Source: an uncultured Eubacterium sp. (GTDB lineage Bacteria > Bacillota > Clostridia > Lachnospirales > Lachnospiraceae). Taken from it: a stretch of 45,538 nt of DNA. The stretch covers positions 1-45,538 of the forward strand of contig CAPAOV010000022.1 of NCBI GenBank assembly GCA_948579355.1. The letters are read 5' to 3'. Shown piece after piece: positions 1 through 7,388 of the stretch. Made by a program: the position numbers and the translations under genes. Positions within the stretch are counted from its first letter, which is position 1. Every line of letters starts with the position of its first letter. Below the pieces are notes generated by a model. That model was not told the DNA's origin, did not search any database, and saw only the letters and a program-made list of their open reading frames with translations.

Positions 1-2
1 AG

Positions 3-209
3 AGGACGCCAAATCATTTCATAGGAAAAGTGATGGCTTATACATCAACGGTTACCTTGTGCGTCCAGCCCATAGGGCAAATCGTGTACGGTTTTCTGTT
101 TGACAGATTTCACAATGCCGTATATTTTGTCTTGATTCCGACTGGTATCATAGTTTGCATTGTAGGACTGTCTGCAATGAGCTTTTTTAGGAATATGGAA
201 ACAGAGTAA
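3..209 (+). CDS. MFS transporter, C-terminal fragment (5' end outside window)
   Basis: An open frame enters at the window edge and stops with TAA at 207-209. It encodes about 68 residues with the character of the last two transmembrane helices of a major facilitator transporter. It begins near RTPNHFIGKVMAY, contains the inter-helix piece PIGQIVYGFLFD, and then a hydrophobic helix (AVYFVLIPTGIIVCIVGLSA). The charged loop after a Gly-Gln and before an Asp is typical of MFS helices 11-12. The TetR-family gene starts 72 bp downstream on the same strand, a common partner for drug or metabolite exporters. The substrate cannot be told from this fragment. Confidence 0.65.
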   Translation, partial: RTPNHFIGKVMAYTSTVTLCVQPIGQIVYGFLFDRFHNAVYFVLIPTGIIVCIVGLSAMSFFRNMETE

Positions 210-216
210 TATTATC

Positions 217-266
217 TTGACTTTCCGACACGAGTGTCGTACAATATTTTAAGACACAGGTGTCGG
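217..266 (+). promoter_or_regulatory. TetR promoter with two palindromic operators
   Basis: A near-consensus promoter is present: TTGACT at 217-222, a 17-bp spacer, and TACAAT at 240-245. The palindrome GACAC-GA-GTGTC (227-238) fills the spacer. A second copy, GACAC-AG-GTGTC (253-264), lies just after the -10 and before the TetR ribosome site. The two dyads are 26 bp apart centre to centre. This layout is what is expected for an autorepressing TetR protein that blocks its own promoter. That the downstream TetR protein binds here is inference. Confidence 0.75.
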
Positions 267-281
267 GAAGGTGGTGCGCAT

Positions 282-884
282 ATGAATAAAAGAGGAGAGG
301 AAACGAGAAAACATATTAAAAGATGTGCCTGTTCCTTATTTGCTGAAAAGGGCTTTAAACAGGTAACAATGAAAGACATTTGTGAAGCTTCGCAATTAAG
401 CAGAGGTGGCCTGTATTGCCATTATGAGAGTACACGTCAAATTTTCCAAGAAATTATTGATGACATGACGGGGCAGCAGGATAATGAAATTGCTGTAAGA
501 ATAAAACAAAACCAATCGGCGGTAACGATATTGGATGATATTTTATACAAATATGAGAATGAAATGATTGACAGCCAATCGTCGTTAAGCGTGGCAATAT
601 ATGAGTATTTTAGTATCCATGATATTGCGTGCCGAAATAATACATTATATGAGCAATATTTAATATCTGCAAATACATGGAAAAAGCTAATGCAATATGG
701 AATAGCCAGACAGGAGTTTAAGGAGGTAGATATTGCCGCTGTTTTTGATTTGATTGTATTTTCCTATCAGGGGGTGAGGATGTATAGTAAGCTGATGCCC
801 ATTGATAAAGAAATCCCTTCTAGAATCATAAAAGAAATCAGAAAAATTTTAGTGAGGAGTGATGGCGATGGCAACAATTTTTAA
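282..884 (+). CDS. TetR/AcrR family transcriptional regulator
   Basis: A 200-residue protein with an N-terminal helix-turn-helix typical of TetR (about residues 8-55: ETRKHIKRCACSLFAEKGF, then VTMKDICEASQLSRGGLYCHY) and a variable C-terminal ligand and dimerisation domain. The ATG at 282 is chosen over the upstream in-frame ATG at 234 because a GGGAAGGTGG ribosome site (264-273) precedes it and because the upstream ATG falls inside the promoter and first operator. The end overlaps the start of the nucleoside phosphorylase gene by about 20 bp, so the two are probably cotranscribed and translationally coupled. The ligand is unknown; a nucleoside or base is possible given the partner gene, but that is inference. 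Confidence 0.85.
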   Translation: MNKRGEETRKHIKRCACSLFAEKGFKQVTMKDICEASQLSRGGLYCHYESTRQIFQEIIDDMTGQQDNEIAVRIKQNQSAVTILDDILYKYENEMIDSQSSLSVAIYEYFSIHDIACRNNTLYEQYLISANTWKKLMQYGIARQEFKEVDIAAVFDLIVFSYQGVRMYSKLMPIDKEIPSRIIKEIRKILVRSDGDGNNF

Positions 885-1671
885 CCATTTTTATGGGAAT
901 AAAAATGCATTTTTAAATCCTTGTGATATAACGGAAAAGATTCCTGGGTTTCCGGAGGTATGTATCACTACTTTTTCAGAAAGCATTATAAAAGATTTTG
1001 TGGAAAAGAATACTGCGAGAGTAATTGCAAATTTATATTCCGCCAATGGAACAATACCTGTATATGAAATAGAATATGCGGATAAAAAGATGGGATTATT
1101 TCTTTCCAGAGTAGGAGCGCCCGCTTGTGTAGCCGGTTTGGAGGAAATCATAGCGTTAGGGGCAAAGAAAATCGTACTGTTTGGGTGTTGCGGTATATTA
1201 AATCAATCTATTGCCGATGGTAAAATAATTCTCCCATCGTCGGCTGTCAGAGATGAGGGAACAAGTTATCATTACTTTTCGGGAAGTGAGGAAATGAGCG
1301 TAGAAGCTTCTTCGACGGACATAGCAGTACAGTGTTTGAAACAGCATGGGATTCCGTATGTGGTAGGAAAAGTCTGGACAACAGATGCGATTTACAGAGA
1401 AACCCCGGAAGTTATTGAAGAACGCAAAAAGCAGGGGTGTATTGCGGTGGAAATGGAATGTTCAGCATCATTAGCTGTTGCGAAATTTAGAAATATACCA
1501 ATTATCCAGTTTTTCTATGGAGCGGATAACTTAGATTGCGATAAATGGGAAATAAGGGACTTAACAGATTATGGTTTGAGTTTTAGCAATAAGTATATGA
1601 CAATAGCTTTGGAATGCGGGATTGCCATGAATACCGCTATGGCTGTTACAGGGAAGACCTGTTTAGAATAG
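862..1671 (+). CDS. Nucleoside phosphorylase (uridine/purine phosphorylase family)
   Basis: A protein of about 269 residues of the PNP/UDP phosphorylase superfamily, which splits nucleosides with phosphate into base plus ribose-1-phosphate. Visible family features are the glycine-rich stretch GAPACVAGLEEI and KIVLFGCCGIL (phosphate/ribose side), the VGKVWTTDAIYRETPE segment, and AVEMECSASLAVAKF, whose Met-Glu pair contacts the ribose hydroxyls in the family. Possible starts are GTG 859, ATG 862 and ATG 868; GTGAGGAG upstream favours 862 or 868. It overlaps the end of the TetR gene. The base specificity cannot be fixed from sequence; the TTDAIYRET segment leans toward uridine phosphorylase-like members. 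A 23-bp sequence near its 5' end recurs directly after its stop codon (see repeats). Confidence 0.85.
   Translation: MAMATIFNHFYGNKNAFLNPCDITEKIPGFPEVCITTFSESIIKDFVEKNTARVIANLYSANGTIPVYEIEYADKKMGLFLSRVGAPACVAGLEEIIALGAKKIVLFGCCGILNQSIADGKIILPSSAVRDEGTSYHYFSGSEEMSVEASSTDIAVQCLKQHGIPYVVGKVWTTDAIYRETPEVIEERKKQGCIAVEMECSASLAVAKFRNIPIIQFFYGADNLDCDKWEIRDLTDYGLSFSNKYMTIALECGIAMNTAMAVTGKTCLE
896..918 (+). repeat. 23-bp direct repeat, copy 1 (inside phosphorylase 5' end)
   Basis: This 23-bp AT-rich stretch contains the palindrome AAATGCATTT and encodes residues NKNAFLN of the phosphorylase. It matches 1671-1693 at 22 of 23 positions; the single difference is T913 against C1688. Confidence 0.8.
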
Positions 1672-1693
1672 GAATAAAAATGCATTTCTAAAT
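1671..1693 (+). repeat. 23-bp direct repeat, copy 2 (at phosphorylase stop codon)
   Basis: Second copy of the repeat at 896-918 (22/23 identical). It begins with the last base of the phosphorylase stop codon. The two copies are 775 bp apart, so they bracket nearly the whole coding region. Confidence 0.8.
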
Positions 1694-1698
1694 AACGC

Positions 1699-1728
1699 TT
1701 GGAAATATTCAGCCGATTGTGTTAATAT
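1699..1728 (+). promoter_or_regulatory. Possible promoter of the ferredoxin gene
   Basis: TTGGAA (1699-1704) and TAATAT (1723-1728) are separated by 18 bp, upstream of the small ferredoxin. Both boxes are only partial matches to consensus, and the region is AT-rich, so chance matches are likely. Confidence 0.3.
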
Positions 1729-1799
1729 ATTTATATGATTGTTACTTAAATATAGAGTTAAAGTATTTGAGACAAATTGAATATTAGAAAGGAGATAAA

Positions 1800-1988
1800 A
1801 TGGTGGAGAATAAAGTACATATAATAATTGATAATTGCCCTCAAAATCACAAGTGCCCTGCTGTAAAAGTTTGTCCGGTTGGAGCGTTGAGCCAAGAAGG
1901 TTTTGAAGCGCCCCAAATTGATTATAACAAGTGTATCGGGTGTGGCAAATGTTCGAATTTTTGCCCTAAAAAGGCACTGGTATTATAA
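1800..1988 (+). CDS. Small 4Fe-4S ferredoxin-like protein
   Basis: A 62-residue cytoplasmic iron-sulfur protein. The C-terminal half has a canonical 4Fe-4S motif, C45-x2-C48-x2-C51-x3-C55-P (CIGCGKCSNFCP). The N-terminal half has three cysteines in an unusual pattern, C13-x5-C19-x5-C25-P, rather than a second CxxCxxC set. One complete cluster (C45, C48, C51 plus C25 or C55) is certain; whether a second cluster forms is unclear. The start follows a strong AGAAAGGAG ribosome site (about 1788-1796). The gene stands alone, with its own possible promoter and a terminator at 2069-2112. Its partner enzyme cannot be named from context. Confidence 0.85.
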   Translation: MVENKVHIIIDNCPQNHKCPAVKVCPVGALSQEGFEAPQIDYNKCIGCGKCSNFCPKKALVL

Positions 1989-2068
1989 AGTATAGTGTTA
2001 CGTTTGTTCAAGAAACAAAGTGTAAGGAAAAACTCCAACAATAGGGAGAATGCATTGTAGCAGCAATC

Positions 2069-2112
2069 AAACCGCTCCAGCGTATTGTCAGATACAAGGA
2101 GCGGTTTTTATA
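2069..2112 (+). terminator. Rho-independent terminator after ferredoxin
   Basis: A 10-bp perfect stem, AAACCGCTCC (2069-2078) with GGAGCGGTTT (2098-2107), is followed by TTTTTAT. The 19-nt loop contains a further GTAT/ATAC pairing. Confidence 0.85.
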
Positions 2113-2135
2113 GAATAAGCAGGAGGTCGAATACT

Positions 2136-2876
2136 ATGGGAGATAAGTATACAGATATACTGGAAAAACAGTTGGCCGTTGATTACGACTGCACGATTGA
2201 GGATATAAAAAACAGTGAAAACATTTATCGGGTTTTGAAAGCGAATAAAAATGCCAGACCAATCGGAAATGCCGGTACATTGTTGAAAATGGCGGTATAT
2301 AATGAGAAATTGCTAGTAATGGCGGATACGGGACTGCTGGAATGGTGTATGCAGACATTTCAGGGGGAGAATGGAATCTGGTTAGCGGAACCGGAGAATC
2401 TGATGAAGATAAATAATAAGCTGTTGGAATATGGGCAAAAACTGGCAGATATCCATCATCATTATATTCCGGCACAGACATCGGTTTCGACAGAAAAAAG
2501 GTTTGAAATCAAGTGGTACGAGAAAGATGAAATAGATATTTTTCGAGGGGATGGTCGATTTTGGGAGGCGCTCCTCTTCGATGAAAATACTCCGGATATG
2601 CTTGCCGTGTGTGCGGTAGATGGTGATACGATATTAGGGATGGCAAGTGCGACAAGAGATTGTGAGCGGTTATGGCAGATTGGCGTGAATGTTACGCAGG
2701 AGGGGCATGGAAAGGGTGTCGGCTCCTATGTGACAACGTGTTTAAAAGAAGAGCTGTTACATCGGGGAATTGTTCCGACATATGCGACGGTTGAAAGTCA
2801 TATTAAGTCGCAGAAAGTGGCGTTTCAATCTGGATTTGTGCCTGTATTTTACGAACTCTTCTCAGAAAAATGCTGA
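2136..2876 (+). CDS. GNAT family N-acetyltransferase
   Basis: A 246-residue protein with a GNAT fold in its C-terminal half, transferring an acetyl group from acetyl-CoA to an unknown amine. The acetyl-CoA pyrophosphate loop is seen as QEGHGKGVGSYVTTCL (about residues 188-203), followed by PTYATVESHIKSQKVAFQSGF, typical of the last strand and helix. The N-terminal half (about residues 1-130) is a separate region I do not recognise. The ATG at 2136 follows AGGAGG at 2121-2126; the longer in-frame start at 2085 lies inside the preceding terminator and is rejected. Its last codons overlap the longest possible reading of the next gene. Confidence 0.8.
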   Translation: MGDKYTDILEKQLAVDYDCTIEDIKNSENIYRVLKANKNARPIGNAGTLLKMAVYNEKLLVMADTGLLEWCMQTFQGENGIWLAEPENLMKINNKLLEYGQKLADIHHHYIPAQTSVSTEKRFEIKWYEKDEIDIFRGDGRFWEALLFDENTPDMLAVCAVDGDTILGMASATRDCERLWQIGVNVTQEGHGKGVGSYVTTCLKEELLHRGIVPTYATVESHIKSQKVAFQSGFVPVFYELFSEKC

Positions 2877-2962
2877 AAGCTTCCGATGACGGGCAATCCT
2901 TTTTAACCATATTCCACAAATCGAATAAGATGGAATATAAGATGGTTGGAGAGGTATGTGAT

Positions 2963-3859
2963 TTGAAAAATAATAGTATGTGCGATTGTATGGCAGAGTG
3001 TGACAAAGAGAGCAGGGCGTTTCCGCCGCAGCATCAGGACAGACAGCCGGGGTACGAATATGTAATGGAACCGCTGCCGGTCTCGGAGTGTGGAGAGAAA
3101 TGCCGTAAACTGAAAAACAAAGTTGCACTAATTACGGGTGGTGACAGCGGCATCGGAAGAGCGGTTGCTTATGATTTTGTAAAGGAAGGCGCTGCTGTTG
3201 TCATTGTGTATTATGACGAAGAAAGGGATGCAAGGGAAACGGCAGAACGGATTGAACAGTTGGGTGGCAGGGCGTTACTGCTGTGCGGGGATTTAAAGGA
3301 GCCCTCTTTTGCAAAATACTGTGTCGATAAGACGGTCAGTTATTTTGGAAAACTGAATATTCTCGTGAATAATCATGCCGTTCAGTTTATTCAGCGGAGT
3401 ATTTTGGATATCTCGCAGGAGCAGTTAGAATTTACTTTCAAAAATAATGTATTCTCATTTTTCTATTTAATTCAGTATGCATTACCGTATATGAAAAAAG
3501 GTGCAAGTATTATTAATACGACATCGGTAACGGCGTATGAGGGGAATAAAGACCTTATTGATTACAGTGCGACAAAGGGGGCGATTGTAGCCTTGACGCG
3601 GTCGCTTTCACTTTCTCTGGTGGAAAAGGGGATTCGGGTAAATGGAGTGGCGCCCGGTCCGATATGGACGCCTCTAATTCCGGCATCTTATTCGGCAGAA
3701 GAAGTCGCTACCTTTGGAAAGGGTACATCCCATGTGCCAATGAACCGCGCAGGACAGCCATGTGAAGTTTCCCCGTGTTATGTATTTCTTGCATCGGATG
3801 ATTCCAGTTACATGACGGGACAGGTGCTCCACCCGAACGGGGGAACGATAGTAGGGTAG
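2963..3859 (+). CDS. SDR family oxidoreductase (YghA/YhdF-like)
   Basis: A classical short-chain dehydrogenase/reductase with a Rossmann NAD(P) site TGGDSGIG and catalytic Ser188, Tyr201 and Lys205 (TTSVTAYEG and DYSATKG; numbering from the TTG start). The family's NNAG appears as NNHA. The N-terminal leader (FPPQHQDRQPG and MEPLPV) is characteristic of the YghA/general-stress-protein-39 subgroup of about 295 residues. I place the start at TTG 2963, with GGAGAGG at 2948-2954 eight bases upstream, giving 298 residues. An in-frame ATG at 2870 overlapping the GNAT stop would add 31 residues unlike the family. The substrate is unknown; members reduce aldehydes or sugars or are stress-related. Confidence 0.85.
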   Translation: MKNNSMCDCMAECDKESRAFPPQHQDRQPGYEYVMEPLPVSECGEKCRKLKNKVALITGGDSGIGRAVAYDFVKEGAAVVIVYYDEERDARETAERIEQLGGRALLLCGDLKEPSFAKYCVDKTVSYFGKLNILVNNHAVQFIQRSILDISQEQLEFTFKNNVFSFFYLIQYALPYMKKGASIINTTSVTAYEGNKDLIDYSATKGAIVALTRSLSLSLVEKGIRVNGVAPGPIWTPLIPASYSAEEVATFGKGTSHVPMNRAGQPCEVSPCYVFLASDDSSYMTGQVLHPNGGTIVG

Positions 3860-3922
3860 CCTGTGTTTTCTTGTGTCCATCGCATTTTCACTTTGTTGGG
3901 GATTATTTTTGTGATGTGGCAT

Positions 3923-5287
3923 TCATGCTGAGTTTAAATAGCTTATAATTTCATCTTTAAGTCCGAGGAATATTGTTACAAGCTGCGGGTCAAAGTGCGT
4001 TCCGGAAGATTTTTCAATCTCCGCGAACGCCTCTTCTATCGACATGGCTGATTTATAGCAACGTTTTGACACCAAGGCGTCAAATACATCTGCGATAGCC
4101 ATAATGCGAGCGGATAGAGGAATATCTTCCTGTGAAAGGCCCTCTGTGTATCCGCTGCCATTCCATTTTTCGTGATGATGTGCGGCCATATCCGAGGCAA
4201 TCTCAATATAATCCTTTTCCTCAATAAAGCCCAGCACTTCCCTCACGATTTTGCCGCCTGCCGCAGAGTGTTGTTTGATAGCTTCAAATTCTTCCGGTGT
4301 AAGGCGGCCCGGTTTTTGTAAAATATGGTCAGGAACAAGAATTTTCCCGATATCATGCATAGGAGCAGCTTTTGTCAGAAGTTCTATGTAATTGTCAGTC
4401 AGTATATCTGTATACAGACCATTGTTTCTAATGGCGCAGGCAAGAAGATTAACATAAAAACTTGTACGTTTTATATGCTGGCCGGTATCTCCGTCTCTGC
4501 TCTCGATAAGATTAGCCATACCGATAATAATATTATCTTGCAGAGATAACATCTTTTCGTTATGCCTCGTAATGGACAGATTCTTCTTTTCAATTTCCCG
4601 TTCCAAATTTTCTTTATAGTGATTCAAATGGCTTGTAATGGTAACACAGTAAATCAGACAAATCAGCATAGTCACGGAAATCATTATGATGCAGACGGTG
4701 GTACTGAGGCGGGAAAAGTCAATATAAGAGTTCATTTTCTCTTTGGCTAGTTTCATTTCTTTGAGTGTAAGTTGTTCTAATTTGGAAAGATTAGTATTTA
4801 CGCTTTCTATAAAACCGCTCATCTGTCCGGTCAAATAAAACACGGATGTTTCCACGCTGCCTTCCCGGCTTAACTGCAAAGTAATGTCTACATTTTGAAG
4901 ATAACTATAATAATCAGAATATACGCGGTGGTACACCTGTTCCCGCTCATTACCTGTCATGCGCCGACGAAATTGAACAAAAAGTTTATCCATTTTTTTT
5001 CTTAACTGCTGTTCTTCTTTCTCATATTTGGCGCGGTCTGCATCCTCTTTTGACGCTACGTGAATGGCGACAATGGAACGATGTTGGTAGAGAAATTGAC
5101 TAATCTGCTCCATATAGGCCCTGTTTACACTATGTTCTTCGATGATTTTCCGATAGCTGTCGGAGAGTCTGTCAATATTATTTTTTAGTATAAGCACACC
5201 GGAAATGCCGATTATGCCTGCGGATAATACCATTATAAAGACACGAAAAGGGATGCTCTTCATCTTGGAAACGATTTTTTTCATCAT
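3923..5287 (-). CDS. Membrane HD-GYP domain phosphodiesterase with extracytoplasmic sensor
   Basis: A 454-residue protein. Helix TM1 is at about 14-34, a helical extracytoplasmic region of about 160 residues (35-195) resembles four-helix-bundle sensors, TM2 is at 197-217, a coiled-coil linker follows, and an HD-GYP domain occupies about 250-450. The HD-GYP domain cleaves cyclic-di-GMP. Its metal-site residues are present: H271 (GQHIKR), H311-D312 with K315 (MHDIGK), HHHEKWNGSGY, and ADVFDAL. The GYP signature reads GYT. The gene lies just downstream of an orphan solute-binding lipoprotein on the same strand: GAGG at 5300-5303 overlaps that gene's stop codon. The pair is probably cotranscribed and may work together in sensing. 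The start may be the first or second of two adjacent ATGs. Confidence 0.85.
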   Translation of the reverse strand: MMKKIVSKMKSIPFRVFIMVLSAGIIGISGVLILKNNIDRLSDSYRKIIEEHSVNRAYMEQISQFLYQHRSIVAIHVASKEDADRAKYEKEEQQLRKKMDKLFVQFRRRMTGNEREQVYHRVYSDYYSYLQNVDITLQLSREGSVETSVFYLTGQMSGFIESVNTNLSKLEQLTLKEMKLAKEKMNSYIDFSRLSTTVCIIMISVTMLICLIYCVTITSHLNHYKENLEREIEKKNLSITRHNEKMLSLQDNIIIGMANLIESRDGDTGQHIKRTSFYVNLLACAIRNNGLYTDILTDNYIELLTKAAPMHDIGKILVPDHILQKPGRLTPEEFEAIKQHSAAGGKIVREVLGFIEEKDYIEIASDMAAHHHEKWNGSGYTEGLSQEDIPLSARIMAIADVFDALVSKRCYKSAMSIEEAFAEIEKSSGTHFDPQLVTIFLGLKDEIISYLNSA

Positions 5288-5301
5288 CTTGCTTTATAAC
5301 C

Positions 5302-6528
5302 TCATTTTTCTGGCTTAGACGTAATATCTTGCGTCATTGTATCTAATAGTTTCTGTAAATTAATTTTGTCTCGGTTGCCTCCTGCAATGATGGTACCAAA
5401 CTTAAATGTCGGAGTCCAAAAGGTTTCTGCCACGTGCTGAAGGTGACTGTACTTTGACTGTTCTCCCAACGCTTTGATTGCCGGGGCAGCTTGAACTTCC
5501 TTGGATGCGGCAGCTTTTATGTTGGAAGGCCCCTCGCCCCTTTTGCGGAAACGCGTCGTTTGATTTTCTTCATTTGTCAGCCATGCAGCAAGGCGCATAG
5601 CCCATTCCGGATGTTTTGTAGATGCGTTAATTCCCATTAATTTGTATCCGGCAAAACTATGCATCTGTACTTGTTTTCCTGCTAGAGTATAAGTAGGAAG
5701 TTTGGCGGCGTTATAATTTTCCTTATATGCTTTCTCAATAGCGCTGGAATTCCATGCGCCATTAATTCCTGCGATAATCGTTCCATCCTTTACGCCTTTC
5801 AAAAAATCTTCGTCGGTACAATTTATAAAACCGGGGTGTTTTGCGATGGCAAGCATGGCATCTGCGACGTCTGTTCCGGTATATGCGGAAGTTTTGTCAT
5901 TCCAGTTACACGAATTGGTAATTCCGTCTTCGTTCATGTCCACATCCAGTCCGGCTCCTTTGAAAAAGGAATAAATATACCATCCACTCGTGAAATCCAT
6001 GGCAATTTTTTTCCCGTTCTTTGCGGCTATGTTCAACATATCATCAAAAGATGCCACGTCCTTTTCTGTAAAATAGGCGGAATTGTAATACATAAAATAT
6101 CCGTTGCTGGCTACCATCGGGTATGCGTAGAGAGTTCCCTCTTTGGAGGAAGATTCAACGGCGGCAGAATTGGAACCGCCATTCTCTGCTACTATCTGCC
6201 TGGCATTGTCTGTAATCGGGAGAAGTGCCTTTTCCCTTATTAAATCATCAAACTGGTCGGAAGCAAAAGTATAAATGTCAGCGGCGCCTGAGGGGTCGGA
6301 TAACACGGTATCCCGGCACGTTTTTTCATCTTCTTCGCTGATGGTAATCTCAAACTGCGCTTCCTGCTTATGCTTTTCTTTAAATGTTTCAATCATTTCT
6401 TTCATAATCTCTTTTTCTTCAGCGGAAGTCCAAATAGAGAGGTTGATTGTAGGACGCTCTTTTCCGCAACCGCCGGAAGCCATTGCCAGAGAAATAACAA
6501 GTAATAATAGAAAGGTACGTTTTGTCAT
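5302..6528 (-). CDS. Extracellular solute-binding lipoprotein (ABC family 1), no permease nearby
   Basis: A 408-residue substrate-binding protein of the sugar-type family 1. The N-terminus is a lipoprotein signal (MTKRTFLLLLVISLAMASGGC) with the lipobox cysteine in SGGC. The mature part has typical features: NLSIWTSAEEKEIM near the start, ADIYTFASDQFDDLI, GIINGAWN-like GINGAWNSS, and EWAMRLAAWLTNEENQ. The ATG at 6528 is chosen because GAGGTGG (6534-6540) precedes it; a longer in-frame start at 6549 lacks a site. No ABC permease or ATPase accompanies it; the next gene is a sensor HD-GYP protein. A sensing rather than a transport role is therefore plausible, but the permease could be encoded elsewhere. 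Confidence 0.85.
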   Translation of the reverse strand: MTKRTFLLLLVISLAMASGGCGKERPTINLSIWTSAEEKEIMKEMIETFKEKHKQEAQFEITISEEDEKTCRDTVLSDPSGAADIYTFASDQFDDLIREKALLPITDNARQIVAENGGSNSAAVESSSKEGTLYAYPMVASNGYFMYYNSAYFTEKDVASFDDMLNIAAKNGKKIAMDFTSGWYIYSFFKGAGLDVDMNEDGITNSCNWNDKTSAYTGTDVADAMLAIAKHPGFINCTDEDFLKGVKDGTIIAGINGAWNSSAIEKAYKENYNAAKLPTYTLAGKQVQMHSFAGYKLMGINASTKHPEWAMRLAAWLTNEENQTTRFRKRGEGPSNIKAAASKEVQAAPAIKALGEQSKYSHLQHVAETFWTPTFKFGTIIAGGNRDKINLQKLLDTMTQDITSKPEK

Positions 6529-6567
6529 TTTGTCCACCTCGCTTACCATATTTTTCTTAATAATTTA

Positions 6568-6595
6568 ATTATAACAGAAAAGGCGTGGAAATCAA
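6568..6595 (-). promoter_or_regulatory. Promoter for the solute-binding protein/HD-GYP operon
   Basis: Read on the minus strand: TTGATT (6590-6595), a 16-bp spacer, and TATAAT (6568-6573), about 40 bp upstream of the ATG at 6528. Confidence 0.7.
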
Positions 6596-6620
6596 TTTGT
6601 TTGTTTTAAAAGATTAATAT

Positions 6621-6649
6621 TTGATGTAATGTGGGAAATCAAGTATAAT
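6621..6649 (+). promoter_or_regulatory. Promoter for the two-component system
   Basis: TTGATG (6621-6626), a 17-bp spacer and a perfect TATAAT (6644-6649), upstream of the response regulator at 6722. It diverges from the minus-strand promoter 26 bp away. Confidence 0.8.
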
Positions 6650-6721
6650 AGCTATAAATATGGTAGAGCAGAAAAAACACCACAGACATAATAGGTTTGT
6701 ATTTCCAAGGGAGGGCGAAAA

Positions 6722-7384
6722 ATGGAGTCCAATAAAGTGTTGATTGTAGAAGATGAAATCTCTATTGCCAAAATGATATCAATGAATCTTACTGTGGCAG
6801 GATATCATACTACCATTTTCCATGATGGGGCGGAAGCTGCCAAGGCGATTCGGCAGATAAACGACTATGATATCGCCTTACTTGATGTTATGCTTCCGGA
6901 AATGGATGGTTTTGAGTTGTTTGAAATTATTAAAACGTATGAAATACCTGTTATTTTTCTGACAGCTAAAGATGATATTGCCTCAAAAGTACAAGGGTTG
7001 CAGGGCGGCGCTGAAGACTACATCGTCAAACCTTTTGAGATGTTAGAACTCATGGTCCGCATGGAAAAGGTGTTAGAGAGGACACAAAAACTTTGCGACA
7101 CCATCCGGTTTTTAGATGTGGAAATAAATATATCGGCGCGTACCGTTCGCAAAAACGGGAAAGAAATCCCCCTGAAACCAATGGAATTTGAACTGTTATG
7201 CGTACTGGCAAGAAATAAAAACATAGCGATTTCCAGAGAGGAACTGCTGCGCAGGGTATGGGGTGTTGATTTTGTTGGAGAGACGAGGACGGTAGATGTC
7301 CATATCGGCCAACTGCGCAAAAAACTTTCCCTCGCCAATCATATTAAGACGATTTCTAAGATGGGATACCGACTGGAGGAATAA
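6722..7384 (+). CDS. OmpR/PhoB family response regulator
   Basis: A 220-residue regulator. The receiver domain (about 1-115) has the acidic pair E10-D11, phospho-acceptor D55 (DIALLDVMLPEMDG), the switch Thr in FLTAKDD and the Lys in VKPFE. The C-terminal winged-helix domain (about 125-220) carries LKPMEFELLCVLARN and TVDVHIGQLRKKL, typical of OmpR-type DNA binding to direct repeats. The ribosome site GGGAGG lies just before the ATG. The kinase follows 4 bp after the stop. Likely targets are the lipoprotein/ABC cluster immediately downstream, whose promoter region carries tandem 11-bp-phased repeats. Confidence 0.93.
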   Translation: MESNKVLIVEDEISIAKMISMNLTVAGYHTTIFHDGAEAAKAIRQINDYDIALLDVMLPEMDGFELFEIIKTYEIPVIFLTAKDDIASKVQGLQGGAEDYIVKPFEMLELMVRMEKVLERTQKLCDTIRFLDVEINISARTVRKNGKEIPLKPMEFELLCVLARNKNIAISREELLRRVWGVDFVGETRTVDVHIGQLRKKLSLANHIKTISKMGYRLEE

Positions 7385-7388
7385 ATGC

